64,000 bases of DNA, taken from Bidens hawaiensis (Eukaryota > Streptophyta > Magnoliopsida > Asterales > Asteraceae). Below, piece by piece: positions 21,162-32,954 of this stretch. The position numbers were made by a program, and so were the translations under genes. The notes under the pieces were generated by a model. The model searched no databases. It worked only from the letters and a program-made list of their open reading frames with translations, and was not told where the DNA came from. The number at the start of each line of letters is the position of its first letter. The first letter of the stretch is position 1. The stretch lies in contig JAIQDT010009109.1 in assembly GCA_021521415.1 (NCBI GenBank), positions 1-64,000 on the forward strand, given 5' to 3'.

Positions 21162-21574
21162 AACGCTAGCTTCAATATACGATAAACCAAAGGAAAAGTG
21201 GCGTGTTATCCGGTTTCCACCATTATACAAGCAAGGTCACACATTCCACCCAATTTTGTAAATTTATCATCTTCATTTAAAGTGTGATAAAAGGTCGTAA
21301 GATCACCCGAAATACACTCTCTTTCTTCATTACTAATGTCATTCAGATAAATATTAGAAAATGTCACTATCTTCGATATGTCAAACTTAGAAAATGAATC
21401 ACAAGGATTTAAACCGGACATATTTTCTATCAAATTAGTTGAGATCTCACTAAATCTAATTCCAACTTCTTGAATATGCATATCCAAAATGGTATTAAAA
21501 ACTTCAACCTCAAAATGATGTTGATTAGTAATGATATTATTTCGATTTCGTTGATTACCATAACTTTCCGTCAT
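21162..21574 (-). pseudogene. hAT transposase, upstream piece
   Basis: The frame from 21574 to 21206 contains TNQHHFEVEVFNTILDMHIQ and ENMSGLNPCDSFSKFDISKI. These are typical of the region before the dimerisation domain in TTF-type hAT transposases (annotated in many plants as zinc finger MYM-type protein 1-like). A stop at 21206 interrupts it. Downstream codons (HATFPLVYRILKLAF) run to the LTR at 21161. The N-terminal half of the protein is absent or unrecognisable. Confidence 0.82.
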
Positions 21575-21761
21575 TCTAACATCTTAATATTGTTTTTTCA
21601 CAAAAAAGATGTTACTCTAGCCAAGATCTTGTCAAACCCGTTTTGTCTTATTCAATGCTCGGTTTGTCCCGCTTATCAGCTTAGACGCTTCTAACAAGTC
21701 TTGATTTTTTTAAGATGTTTTGATAGAGCATTTGTGAGGCCTAGCTAAAATATCGTCCAAC

Positions 21762-21792
<31 letters not shown>

Positions 21793-22041
21793 TAAGTGTA
21801 ACATATATTATTTTAAGGGTTAATGAGTTTTATTGGTTTCAGCTTTACACCTTTGTTTGAGCTTTAGTTGGGTTGAATTTTTGAATTGGTTGGGCTTAAA
21901 ACGCGTAGGGGTAACGTTATTTTTTTAGGGTTAACGAAACCCGAAAACCAACCTAAAATATTTTTTTACACTACCGACGAGAAGTTGAAAGGTAGCGGAG
22001 GCTATGCCTCACATTAAGGTACATCCGCCACTATATAGACC

Positions 22042-22879
22042 CAATACCGTGACCAAAAAATATTAATCCGATAATAAATATTTAAATAATAAAAGTTGCC
22101 TAGCGGTGTTAGAAGTGTGAAATAAGCAACTTATTTTATTTTATAGTTGCATTTATCTTAAATCTATCAATCATATCCAATACTCATACTCTTATCAATA
22201 ATATTGGGATTACCATCTAATCATTAATTATTATGTCTTTCTTTGTCTTTAATCAAATTTAACTTATTATATCTTTTCAAAACACAATTAGCAAAGTTTG
22301 TAGCTTACAAAAAATAGGTAGCACGAGTCCAAGGTTTACTTTTGAATTGGTCCATTTTACGTGGTTCTCCCGTTTCAAGTTTCGTTTGATTTGTTTCTTT
22401 CTTTGTGTTTGTTTTATGGCTTTCCTGACTAGAGCCTTTGTTTTCTGTTTACCGTCCTCTTGTAGTTTATTTAAAATACGACGTTTGTTTAAAATATGCA
22501 GTTGTTTTGGAAAAGAAAAAAAAAGCAAATTGGATTTTAATAATAACAATTTTTTATAGTTGGTCGACAATAATCTCATCTTAGAATATTCCTGCCACTT
22601 GATGACGGGGTAACCCAATCACCAAAGCCAAAGCAAGTAAGTAATTCATCTTATCAGCTTCAACAGTTAAGAAGTTAGGAAGCGTGATGAATGTAAACAA
22701 TACTTTTCAGATATGTAACTCTCTTTATCTTAAAAGAGAGTTACCAACTTATATCCGAAAGCTAATACATGAATTGACTTTCTTAAAAGATACTTTTAAG
22801 AAGTGTTAGTAGTTAATTCCCCTTAAAGTATTGTTCTACAATTTTTTGTTCTAGAGAAGGATAAAGAAGTGTCGGTAAT
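22042..22879. other. No gene recognised
   Basis: Open frames of 70-113 codons exist around 22277-22618 on both strands but have no motif and overlap each other. A short inverted repeat, CTCTCTTTATCTTAAAAGAGAG, lies near 22711-22732. Confidence 0.5.
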
Positions 22880-23735
22880 AAACTGTTATGATTGGAGTAA
22901 TAATAGTATTAGTTGGAATTGAAGATGGAAAAAAAGAAGTACATCAGCTCAACTTCAGATTGAGTTTAATAATTGTTTAAATTTAATCTCGTCAGTGGGT
23001 GACATCCTTAAATCCGAATATTTGGATGTGGAAATGTTTAGATGACATTTTTCGAATGTTGTGATGAAATTCTTAAGATAGGAACTTGACAATAAGAATC
23101 ATTAGGTATACAACTTCACAGTTTGGCTAAAATGGGTCCCCATTAAAATCAATTGTTTCATATGTATGGAGATTGTTGATCGTTCAGATTGCAACTAAAT
23201 GTGTGCTTTTATTACGTGGCATAACATTTGCTGACTCGCATTGTGTGTTTTGTGGTGGCAATAACATTTTTTGAAGCCTTAGTTGTGAATTGCAATGAGA
23301 TTAAAGATATTTAGTGGATAATCTACCTAGACAATTTTGATTCGGTGGAGGAATTGCTAGATTATCCAAGCAAGTTCCTAAAAAACAAGGAAATGTGTCT
23401 AATGGTTCAATTTATTTCGGCGTTTACGTGTTGGATGATATGACTTTCTAAAATGATTCCATTTTCAACAATGCCCCATTGTATTGTCAAAAGTGGTGAA
23501 CGCATCAAATTGGCTTTCTTTTTGTGGATTAAGCAAAGGAACAATAGAACAAGCCTAGAGTGGGAGATGTGGTGCAAGTTCAATTTCGTTAACTTCCCAA
23601 TTTAATTTAATTGGATGTTAAGCTTGTCTTTGGCTGTTTAATTTTGCTTGCGTTTTCCTTTGTATTGTTTGGTTTTTGCTACTTGTAACTTATAATTTGT
23701 GATGATACTCCCTTTTACTAAAAAAGAAAGATTCC
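22880..23735 (+). pseudogene. LINE (non-LTR retrotransposon) 3' remnant with zf-RVT-like domain
   Basis: Forward translation gives WKWVPIKINCFIW-type residues (about 23118-23160) followed by ITFADSHCVFCGG, then ENLYL-like spacing and IKDIWWI-type residues. This is the layout of the zinc-binding reverse-transcriptase-associated domain at the end of plant LINE ORF2. Several stops break the frame. The tail after about 23590 is T-rich and ends in an A-rich stretch (about 23718-23730), like a LINE 3' end. The reverse transcriptase itself is missing. Confidence 0.7.
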
Positions 23736-24158
23736 AACATGCAACTTAGAAAGAACATATAAGACCTTCCCGTTCAAACGATTAAGCTGGCTTCTAGCTC
23801 AGCTTGAACAGAAACTCCTAGCAATACAAGGACTTGGCATCAGGTTTATTCATTTGTCGTTCCTACTATCATACTTACACTTCCATTTCTTTCTCTCCTA
23901 ATTATTATCATTAAAGAACATATTAACTTATTCTCACACCAGAGACGGATCGCATGAGACCCTTTCTTTGGTGAGCAAACAGTTACTCGTGTTTGTAGGA
24001 ACCGTTCTGTAACATCCTAAAATTTTCGTATTTAATAAAAGAAAGTCGTGTTTAGTTATTGGGCCTAAATAATTAATTAGTATTAATAAAGATCATGAAC
24101 TTGGACTAATTAAGATGGATTAAAGGGAATGGGCCTTAGGTCAATGGGCTTTAAGGGA

Positions 24159-24166
24159 TATAAATA
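24159..24166 (+). promoter_or_regulatory. TATA box of the solo chromovirus LTR
   Basis: TATAAATA in the conserved context AAGGGATATAAATATCC. Confidence 0.65.
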
Positions 24167-24723
24167 TCCTCTTAAACCACCCTAAAACCCTAAATCCTCA
24201 TTTCTTTCCATCCTAATCTCTACACACTCAATAACACACACATACACTACACCATATACGACCGCCGAGAGAGAGAGAGCGAGATCCGAGTCCAAACGAA
24301 CGCTAGTTGGGATTAGATTGTTATTACACGAGCCATATACAAGATTGAGAGTTCATAACCAAGTTAAACGAGATCCAAACGAGCACTAAAGGTATGTCTT
24401 TTACCTTAAAGTTTACGTTTTTATTAACGTTTAACCTTGAAACTTAGAACGAGATTAGATCGGGTGTAAATGGAACGTAAAGTTGTAAACTTGATGTTAG
24501 AAACAAACTTACAACTACTGTGGCTTGTTTAAAAATAAACCCTTAAACCTAGTATTGAACGTTTTAATCTAAAGGTCCAAACTTTACGAACTTTCGGGTC
24601 GTGTTTTATCCAAAAATGGCCAAGGGAATGTTTGCGAGAATCATTAACATCTTATCAATATATTACACATTGAAAACTGACTGATTATAGAGGTTTTGAG
24701 ATGAGCCATAGCTGCTGCTGGGT

Positions 24724-24975
24724 AACTTCGCCCACAACAAGTTCGCCCAGCAAGTTCGCTAAGCATAGCAAGTTCGCCAGTATGACATGTTCGCTTAAAC
24801 ATATAAGTTAGCCTCCTGTTTAGTACGCTAAGCAAGTCCGCCAGTTGTAAACTTCGCAGTATCTAAGTTCGCCTGGTCCTTAAGTTCGCTTAAATGATAA
24901 GTTCGCTTAGATAATAAGTTCGCTTAATGCTAAGTTTGCTTAACACTAAGCTAGCTTAATACTAAGTTCGCTGAA
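24724..24975 (+). repeat. AAGTTCGC direct-repeat array in the solo LTR
   Basis: About 15 copies of (A)AGTTCGCTTA-like units spaced irregularly by 8-20 bases. It starts about 716 bp into the LTR. The unit is the same octamer that forms the hairpins in the copia leaders, here mostly as direct rather than inverted repeats. Confidence 0.85.
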
Positions 24976-25548
24976 AAATGGATTAAAATCCTAGTGAAAA
25001 ATGTGTTAAGACAGTTAACCCCAGCTAGGGGCTTTGCCCCTTGGACCCTGCTAGGAGCTGCCGCCCCTAGAACCCCGCTGCCAGGGGCGCTGCCCCCGAC
25101 CCCCGTTCGTTGTGGGTTATATAAAGATAGAAATACGATGCGAGTAATAATAGTTAATTGATGCGTGTAATTGTTATACAGTTAGTCGTGCATAGCTCAA
25201 GAAAGGGATTACGATTTACGGTGAACGTAACCTCATTCAGGTGAGTTTCTAGCCCCTTTCCTTGTTATGTTTTCGGGGCTGTGTGCATACTCGATGTGGT
25301 TAGTTAATACACTTACCTTAAGTGGTAAGTGTATGCCTATTTATGATATATGTGTATGCTATAGAATAGTGCTTGACGGTACATAAACGATCTTCGTATA
25401 TTGCATGTACTTTCAAGAGATAGTTAGATGATATGGTTGTTTATATATATGTTGTATATATGAAGTACGTACGTTATAGAATATATGTATGAAATAAAGT
25501 ATGTAAAATATATGTATGAGAAGAAAAGTACGATATGAAGGAATTGAA

Positions 25549-25778
25549 GGTAAAGGGTGGCAGACCCTAATAATATCTGTGAAGAAGGGTGGCAGACCTT
25601 AATAATATCTGTGAAGAAGGGTGGCAGACCCTAAAAATATATGTGAGGTTATAGGGCGAAAGGCTCTTTAAGGGTGGCATACCCTAATAATATCTGTGAG
25701 GTTATAGGGCGAAAGACTCTTTAAGGGTGGCAGACCCTAATAATATCTGTGAGGTTATAGGGCGAAAGGCTCTTTAAA
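25549..25778 (+). repeat. ~33- to 60-bp tandem array in the solo LTR
   Basis: Units built from AAGGGTGGCAGACCCTAATA plus ATATCTGTGA, with an added ~30-bp block (TTATAGGGCGAAAGGCTCTT) in the later copies. Same location as the arrays at 12115 and 32955. Confidence 0.88.
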
Positions 25779-26250
25779 AGGTAAAGAATATATGTAAAGA
25801 AAGATAAAGTATGAGGTATGAAAGAAAGTAAAGAAGGACAAGTATGTAATATAAGAATGTATTGTAAGTTGATTGTATTAACTAGAACTCACTCAGCGTA
25901 GCTGACTTTTAGTATGCACGCAGATGAGTAGAATGAGGCAGTTAGCTTGAGGAGGACGCATGGCATGGTTGGATGAAGCTGGCATCTGAGGATTTTGTTA
26001 TGATGTTTTATCAATATATTTTACGTTATGTTTTTAGAAAAGACAAATTATGGATGATTGTAACGAATGGATGACTATTTTATTATTCTGCGAAATGTTT
26101 TTAATTAACTCTGATTTTAGAACTACGTTTATGAGTAAATCCAACGTCCAGAGTAGGGCACCGGTAAAGGGGCCTTACACGTTCAAGCTTCCAGATCCGA
26201 AGTTGTCTAAACCATCCTTAGCCACTTACTTGCTGTAGCAACACTACAAT

Positions 26251-26614
26251 CCCACACTTTTCACCAACTTTTCTAATTTGACATCTGTTAAAAAAAACTT
26301 AACTCCGTTAACTTTAATCAAGTTCAAATTGATGTTTTAGAGCTTTTAATCGGAAGAAGAATATGAGTCGATTGATGTAAAACTTATCTCGAAATGGTGC
26401 TCCAAATGACTAGCGTTGCTTCAATTCGGTTGTTAAACTCCCAACTAACAAAAATCAAGTCGTTTGGAGCACCATTTGAGGAAAGATTTATATTAAATGA
26501 CTCGTAGTTTCTTTCCGATCAAAAGCCCTAAAACGTCAATTTGAAATTCAGATAAAGCTTAACAGAGTAACTTTTTATACGGAGGTTCAGTGAGAAAAAA
26601 ATAGAGTAGGCGGG
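26251..26614. mobile_element. Fold-back MITE (about 364 bp)
   Basis: Long inverted arms (about 26285-26440 and 26455-26600). The inner parts AAATGGTGCTCCAAA and its complement are nearly perfect and the outer parts diverged. Proposed ends are CCCACAC and CCCGCCT. I find no convincing flanking duplication, so the exact limits are uncertain. Confidence 0.6.
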
Positions 26615-26805
26615 ACAGTTGACAAATATTCTCATGTATTACTATTATCGGTTAGTTGCAAAAAGGTATAGCAACCAAAAGAATATTCTCAATATTGTTT
26701 GGTGCAATACATGTATGGTACTGACACTAGGTATAACAACCGGAAAAAAAAAGAAAGCAAATGTATGACCTGAAACCCAACAGACCTTATAGTCACAATT
26801 TATAA

Positions 26806-27134
26806 GAGCATCAACAACAACAAACCTACAGAAACCGACACATCAACACCACATCAGATTTCAAATTTTATTCAAAAACCCCAACTTTCTGCCACAACAA
26901 CAAATCTTTACAAACCTCATTAAAATATTATTAATACCTTATATATAATATATGTATATATCCATGTGAGAGGGTTGGAAAATGGACCTACCATCCCTTG
27001 TTTGTTACAAGTTTGCAGATTCAAACTACACCAATCAAACTTTAGCTCTACATCAATGCCATATGCTTGCATCATCAGTTTGTCATTACCATGTGTATTC
27101 AAACTTTTAATCCAATGCCTTGATGTAGATGCTC
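26806..27134. mobile_element. Tourist-like (PIF/Harbinger) MITE (329 bp)
   Basis: Ends GAGCATCAACAACAA and GAGCATCTACATCAAG (reverse complement), flanked by TAA on both sides (26803-26805 and 27135-27137). GAGCATC termini with a TAA duplication are typical of plant Tourist elements. Confidence 0.8.
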
Positions 27135-27171
27135 TAAGCATAATAATTCAAAATAAGTACAACTATAGCCG

Positions 27172-27278
27172 TGGAAACATTTAAATACCATATACATCCA
27201 CTATAATTCTAATTCATAAAGGAGTGGAAACATCTAAATACCAAATACATCCTATATAATCCTAAACTTATAAAGGAG
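27172..27278. repeat. ~53-bp tandem duplication
   Basis: Two copies of GTGGAAACAT-TAAATACCA through TAAAGGAGT. Confidence 0.8.
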
Positions 27279-27574
27279 TCCTAACTCGGGCATGGATTTT
27301 TAAAAGGGGAACTTATCTAAAAACTCATTTATTCGGGCAATTCAATTAAAAAATGATGAATATGGCCTCACATATTTGGCATATGAGGGGCTTCTTAGTT
27401 AAGTGTTTAATACTCGTTATTATTAGTACCTGAGTGTATTACAAAAGAAAAATAATAAAAAATTAAAACATAGTAACCAAATTTGTTACTTGAAAACCTT
27501 AATACCCAAACCTATTATTCTTTGAAAACCACATGCGTTGATGACATAATTGATTGTAATATAAATACAACTTA

Positions 27575-28396
27575 TAAGGGAACCTGTCGCGTTGCGACGG
27601 CGAAGCTACGCGAATTTGGGCGGTGTCAGTTCAATTCGTTACAGCATCGGCACTAAATGCAAAAAAAAAAAAAAGATAGAATCTGTAAACGCCTAAAACA
27701 GTGTCAGTACACGCACAACTTATGATCGAAGTGATACGAATTTGGGCGCTATCGAATACCGACACTGAAATCAAAAACTAAATTAGCAAACGCCAAGAAA
27801 AGTGGCAACACTCGTATACTTATGATAGAAAAAAATAATATGTTTAAAACAACGTTTATTCAATTACTAAAGCTGAACGTTGCGTCGGAGAGTTGATGCA
27901 AATTCGGTGTATATTATGTTCGTTACGGTACCAGGGCCAAATTAACATAATTAAAAAAACTAATAGCGACACATAAATGGTTTATGATAAAAAAAAATTA
28001 ACATGTTTAAAACAACTTGTATCTACCCCAAACATTAGTAAAACCCGGGTTCGTGACGGCGATATAGTATCGTAACTAAACTCAAAAAATATATAAAAAA
28101 TTATCATATTTAAAAGAAAACGAACAAAACAATAAAATAAACTGATCTAAACAAATAGAAAACAATAAAATGTCAGACATCAAGCCACCTTAAAAATTCA
28201 AAAGAGACCTTTAAAATAAAAACGCAGGGAAGGGGGCTTGAACCTTAGCAATAGGATGGACCAATGTAAGAATTGCAATGCTAACCATGAGACCGATATA
28301 TAAGAATTGTTATTGCTACCTAAATATTTACTTAAATCAGTGATCTAGAAGTAGAAGACAAAAAGTAGAAGGAAATTTATGGCATCGACATTTTGA
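27575..28396 (-). mobile_element. Helitron-like element, family H1 copy A
   Basis: On the minus strand it begins A|TCAAAATGTCGATGCC at 28396, the same kind of start as copies B and C. It ends near a GC-rich inverted repeat, CCGTCGCAACGCGACAGG (about 27578-27598). The terminal CTRR is not intact (CTTATAAG), so this end is approximate. The interior has degenerate repeats of about 150 bp, each with a TAAAACCCGGG- or GAATTTGGGC-type block. Confidence 0.5.
28235..28287 (-). promoter_or_regulatory. tRNA-like A and B boxes (possible Pol III promoter)
   Basis: Minus strand: TGGTTAGCAT (28287-28278) and GGTTCAAGCC (28244-28235), 43 bases apart, a spacing like that of tRNA genes and tRNA-derived SINEs. 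No full tRNA cloverleaf is evident. It lies inside Helitron copy A. Confidence 0.45.
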
Positions 28397-28599
28397 TAAA
28401 TATCTATATATATAACACACCCAATTGAATTTAAGGTAATCGGTCACAAATCCCCGAGACCCGCCGGGTCTTTTTTCTCTCTTCGGGATTAAAGCAGCCC
28501 CAACTAAACGAAGATCTCCAGTGTTACGCTGGCCTCATGGTGTAGTCAGAAAAAAAATTATCTTCTCAACGTCCAAATATAACAAACTTATATTAACGA

Positions 28600-29353
28600 A
28601 AAAAACATAACCTGCTTGTTGCGGCCGCGAACCGACATGAATTCGGTCAATATCAACATTAATGGCAAAACCGGGCATTGTGGCCGAGAACGGGCCGGTA
28701 CATACGATGTAGACACTAAATCGTCAAACATAAAATGTCTTAAACAAAAAATTTTTTAAACAAAAGAACATGAAAAGAAAAATATATTAAATGGCTAATT
28801 AGGTGTCGCCAAGTGGACCAATTCGGTACTAGAACTAAAACAATAAAAAACTCATATAGCTTTTGATACATGACATGTTTAAAACGACATTTATACAATC
28901 GGTAAAACCCGGGCATTACACTGGCAACATATTTCAAACAATGTTTATTTTATCGGTAAAACCTAGACGTTATGGTGGTGGTCGACTCAAATTTAATCGG
29001 TTACGTTTGTTACAATATTTGAATATTTAAAAAAATTACATATTAAAAAGAGAGAAAATTAATTGCAATATGCAAGAAAATGTTTCTTGTGAACAACCTA
29101 GTATATACAGCTAAACCCATATAAGAGACAAATAAAAAAACATATATAAGAGAAACAAATAAAAAAACATATCTCAAAAACCTGAGGGCCAAGATTCGAA
29201 CTTGAGGAGGAAGGCAGAAGAACCTTAAGAATTATAACAATGTACAATCGTAGCACATGCATCACTTGCTAATATATTCAATTGAGTTTTCTAAATACTG
29301 AAAAAGGATAATCTGAAAAAGTAGAAGACAATTTTGTGGCACCGACGTCTTGA
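28600..29353 (-). mobile_element. Helitron-like element, family H1 copy B
   Basis: Minus strand start A|TCAAGACGTCGGTGCCAC at 29353, closely matching copies A and C. It has the same internal repeats with AAAACCCGGGCAT-like blocks, and a B-box-like AAGTTCGAATCTTGG near 29195. The 3' end is uncertain, around 28600. Confidence 0.5.
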
Positions 29354-29365
29354 TTATTATCTATA

Positions 29366-30539
29366 TCTATACTATATATAAAGCATGAGTGAGTGATCTC
29401 TTAAATTTTAAGAGGTACCAAACTTGTTGCTTTAAGTACAAACCACAATGCATATAATTAAGATATTTTAGGGGTAATTTTGTCTTTTGACAATTTTGTC
29501 TTTTAGAAAAAATAATGTACAATTGATTTTAATTTATTCAATAATAATTACAAATTTAGTCCTTTCACTTTAATTACATTTTGTTAGTTTATAGAATAGT
29601 TACATATATACCCTTTATTTTAAACCAACTACCCTCATGACGTTTAAACGTTTATAACTTTTTCACACGTTAATATTATTTAAAAAATATTATACCATAA
29701 AAACGAGTATTTTATTCTCTTTATTTTGAGTATGGTATTGCTATAATTTTGAGTATGGTATTGCCATAAAACAATGCATATAATTAAGATATTTTAGGGG
29801 TAATTTTGTCTTTTGACAATTTTGTCTTTTAGAAAAAATAATGTACAATTGATTTTAATTTATTCAATAATAATTACAAATTTAGTCCTTTCACTTTAAT
29901 TACATTTTGTTAGTTTATAGAATAGTTACATATATACCCTTTATTTTAAACCAACTACCCTCATGACGTTTAAACGTTTATAACTTTTTCACACGTTAAT
30001 ATTATTTAAAAAACATTATACCATAAAAACGAGTATTTTATTCTCTTTATTTTGAGTATGGTAGTGCTATAATTTTTTTCATTTTAAAAACCTAATGTGT
30101 TACGTGATTACCATTAAGGACTGGCAAAACGGGTCGGCGGGTTCGTCGTTCGGGTCATGGGTCTAATAGGTTAAGGTCGGAATGAGTCGATACACAAAAG
30201 GTTAATTTGGTTTGGCTCGGGACGGATTCGGGTCGAAAGGGGTTAAATCAATACGGATTTCGGGTTATAACATTGTTAGGCGAAACGGGTGGCTGGTCAA
30301 GACTCATTCAATGTAGTGTTACGTATGCACCGACACCTGATTGCGCGCGTACAGTCGTTTGACGTGCTTACTGACACCGTACACCAGTTGAGCTTCCAAT
30401 GCCGCATTACGAGCATATTATCGTCGGGTTACGTGTATACTGTTGTGAAGTCACGCACTTACTGAAACGGTAACACGGTTATGCGTTCGATGTCATGTTT
30501 GCGTACATACCCCGCTGCATCATGCGGGCATCATGCTAG
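29366..30539 (+). mobile_element. Non-autonomous Helitron (1174 bp)
   Basis: 5' end A|TCTATACTATATATAAAGC at 29366. 3' end hairpin CCCGCTGCATCATGCGGG, spacer CATCATG, then CTAG at 30536-30539 followed by T. Insertion between A and T, no target duplication and a 3' hairpin are the Helitron hallmarks. No Rep/helicase gene. Confidence 0.88.
29445..30072 (+). repeat. 326-bp tandem duplication inside the Helitron
   Basis: The copies starting at 29445 and 29771 are nearly identical over about 300 bases. They begin ACAATGCATATAATTAAGAT and include a TTTGTCTTTTGACAATTTTG block. The very high identity implies a recent duplication. Confidence 0.95.
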
Positions 30540-32534
30540 TATATAATTAAACAAAAGATAATTTAATCTTTTTATAGTTTGATATAAAATGCTCATATTC
30601 TTTTGAAAATGATCAATATATATATGATTAACTCTAATATAAATACAATTAAGCAAAAGTTAATTTGATTTATCAAGGGCTTGACCCTATTTTAAAAGCT
30701 ATTCAACGTTTATTTAAACAAAAATTAAGCATCACACGTTCAACCAAGATTTATTGATCACATTAACTTTCAAAAGAAGAACCTTAAATCTACACACATA
30801 AAATACAATCACCAACAATCTAAAGGTTAGTTTGTTGTAATGTTAACCATTAAAATACTAATCTTTTGGAAAAAAATATGATTTATGTTTTTTTGGAACA
30901 GGGAATTTTTTTTTTTAAAGAAGATTTATTGCACGAGATAATTAGAAGGCCAAGATTTAAGGCACAAGTTTCGCGGGGTGGAAGGTATGTTTATAATCAT
31001 ATAACTTTACACGTACCTACACGTGGTTTGCCCGGTCCCTGTAATCATTCTTCCAAACAACCATTATCCCAACAACACCACTTCCCTCTTAACAACTTTC
31101 ACATTCATATTCTTTAAAAATATTAAATTTTATGGATTTTACGTACGATCAATCGGACGATAATTAACTATACTTACGATTACGCTATGTGTTATGGAGG
31201 GCTTTATCTCACATTCACGTTATCGCCACATAGAAAATATGGTTTTAAAGCCTCTTAGACCCCACGTAAGTGAAGCACTTTGGTCACCCAAAAAGCCCCA
31301 AAGCGCCCCAACCCCCCACCCCCCCCACAATGGTTCAACCAATCAAATTAATACCTCACAAACTCCAACAAATAACACATTTATTTTCTATATATTTAAT
31401 TTAAATTATACTAATTAGGTAATGATTAAATGAGCTCCATCCACCACACCCATTTTCGACAAAAAACCCCAATGCTGACACGACACCACATGGCGCTAAA
31501 CACCATCATAGGGGCACACACACATGTGTGTGTGCGCGCGGTGTAAGAGATAGAGAGGAAAAAATACATTACCTCATCCTTTTCTTTTCTGTCTCGTTAT
31601 ACATTTACCGGATCAATTGATGCCACCCCCTCCTTACAGCCTTGACGCGTTGTGAGGGCGTTAAAGCCCCTCATGCAACCCCATTTCTTGGCCACAACAC
31701 CCAACATGCATATTGAGGAGTGATACCCCTCATAGCCCCGTAGACCGTCCTCGAGGCGTCATAATTATCTGTATTTGTTTACCCAACTCGGGCTTATATT
31801 TCGAGTTTTATAATTAATGAAATCAAGTCTTTATTTGAATTTTATGTTGTTTAATTCATTTTATATTTGTTTAATATCTAAAAAGGTTAACCCGTCCTTA
31901 AAAATACGTAAATCGAACTTAAAACACCTTTCTGGAAACTATAGGGACCAAATACTAGGGTGGCCTGGTTCACCGCGTGGCGCGACCAGGCATATCAGAT
32001 TTTGTTGTTTTAATCGGTTTCAACTCGTTTAACCTTTAATCTTTATCCTAATCTTGTCAAAAGTTCAAATCTTGATTCTGGAATCTTCCTTGATGTAATT
32101 CTATCATAAATAAACAATCTTTATCTCGGATTGGTGAACTTTTGTCTCCATTTTGAGTTATATTATCATTAGTTTGAGTTTCAAGTGATTATCCGTTGAT
32201 TGTTGATAAACTTAAAGCTTAAATCCGATTTCCTATATAAACAATCAATCATTAGCTTATGTTCTTCATCTCTCACCTCCAAATTTCACTCTCTTTCTCG
32301 AATTTAAGTGTTCAAGCAAGGTGTTCTTCAAGGTTAACTAAAAAGTCAAACAACTATTTTAATCATCAATCAACTAGTTCCTTATTCAATTCTCAAGTAA
32401 GTTTGTGTTTTTATTGTTAGTTATCAACCCTTAAACGAAAGCCCTCATCTAATTCTTATAGATATGAGGGACTTCATGTTCAGTTGATCAAATTCATTTT
32501 AGAGTTTATGTTTGGAGTTAAATTGGGGCTTTTC
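30540..32534. other. Old repeat debris, no gene recognised
   Basis: No coding gene. 31516-31540 has CA/TG runs. 32200-32534 looks like the middle of another plus-strand LTR: a TATA box (CCTATATAAAC, about 32233-32243), a pyrimidine-rich leader and a splice-donor-like CAAGTAAGT (about 32394-32402). The big chromovirus interrupted this LTR at 32534. Confidence 0.4.
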
Positions 32535-32954
32535 TGTGAGGCCTGTTACCAGTGCCCTATATTAGACTTTGGATTTACTCATAAACACAGTTCAAAATAT
32601 CATAGTTAATTAAAACATTCGCGGAATATTAAAAACTTTCATAAAACATTACATATTAATCCAAAACTTTGTTCTATCAAACACATTTTCTTTCAAATCA
32701 AAACATTAATCATAAAACGTCTTGAGTCTTCAAATGCCAGCCTCTTATTCATTTGCCATGTGCCCCGCTCAAGCTAGGTGCCTCATCCTACTCACCCGCG
32801 TGTATACTAAAAGTCAGCTACTCTGAGTGAGTTCTAGTTAATCATACAACATACAACACCTTCATATTTACATACTTTCGTTCATACTTTTCATACTTTT
32901 ATCATACACCTACATACCATCATAACTTACATTATAAAGAGCATTACGCCCTAC

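Larger units (their letters stand above)
18752..22033 (-). mobile_element. hAT transposon remnant, split by a solo LTR
   Basis: The ends are CAGTGATGGATTTA on the left and TAGTGGCGGATGTA on the right (reverse complement), both variants of the CAGTGGCGGA hAT terminus. The 8-bp duplication is TATAGACT (18744-18751) and TATAGACC (22034-22041), with one mismatch. Inside lie two pieces of a hAT transposase on the minus strand, interrupted by the LTR at 19088-21161. Without the LTR it is about 1.2 kb, so the middle of the transposon is also lost. Confidence 0.88.
24008..26179 (+). mobile_element. Solo LTR of the chromovirus family (2172 bp)
   Basis: Starts TGTAACATCC and ends GGGGCCTTACA, flanked by a perfect 5-bp duplication CGTTC (24003-24007 and 26180-26184). 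Shares the conserved promoter and downstream blocks with the LTRs at 10655, 32535 and 40562. No internal region is present, so it formed by LTR-LTR recombination. Confidence 0.95.

Noticed and set aside
32402..32410. GTTTG|TGTTT as left edge of an LTR pairing with the GTTTG after 42519
   Set aside because: A 7-base match is expected by chance in this search range, and the site reads better as a splice donor within an older LTR leader.
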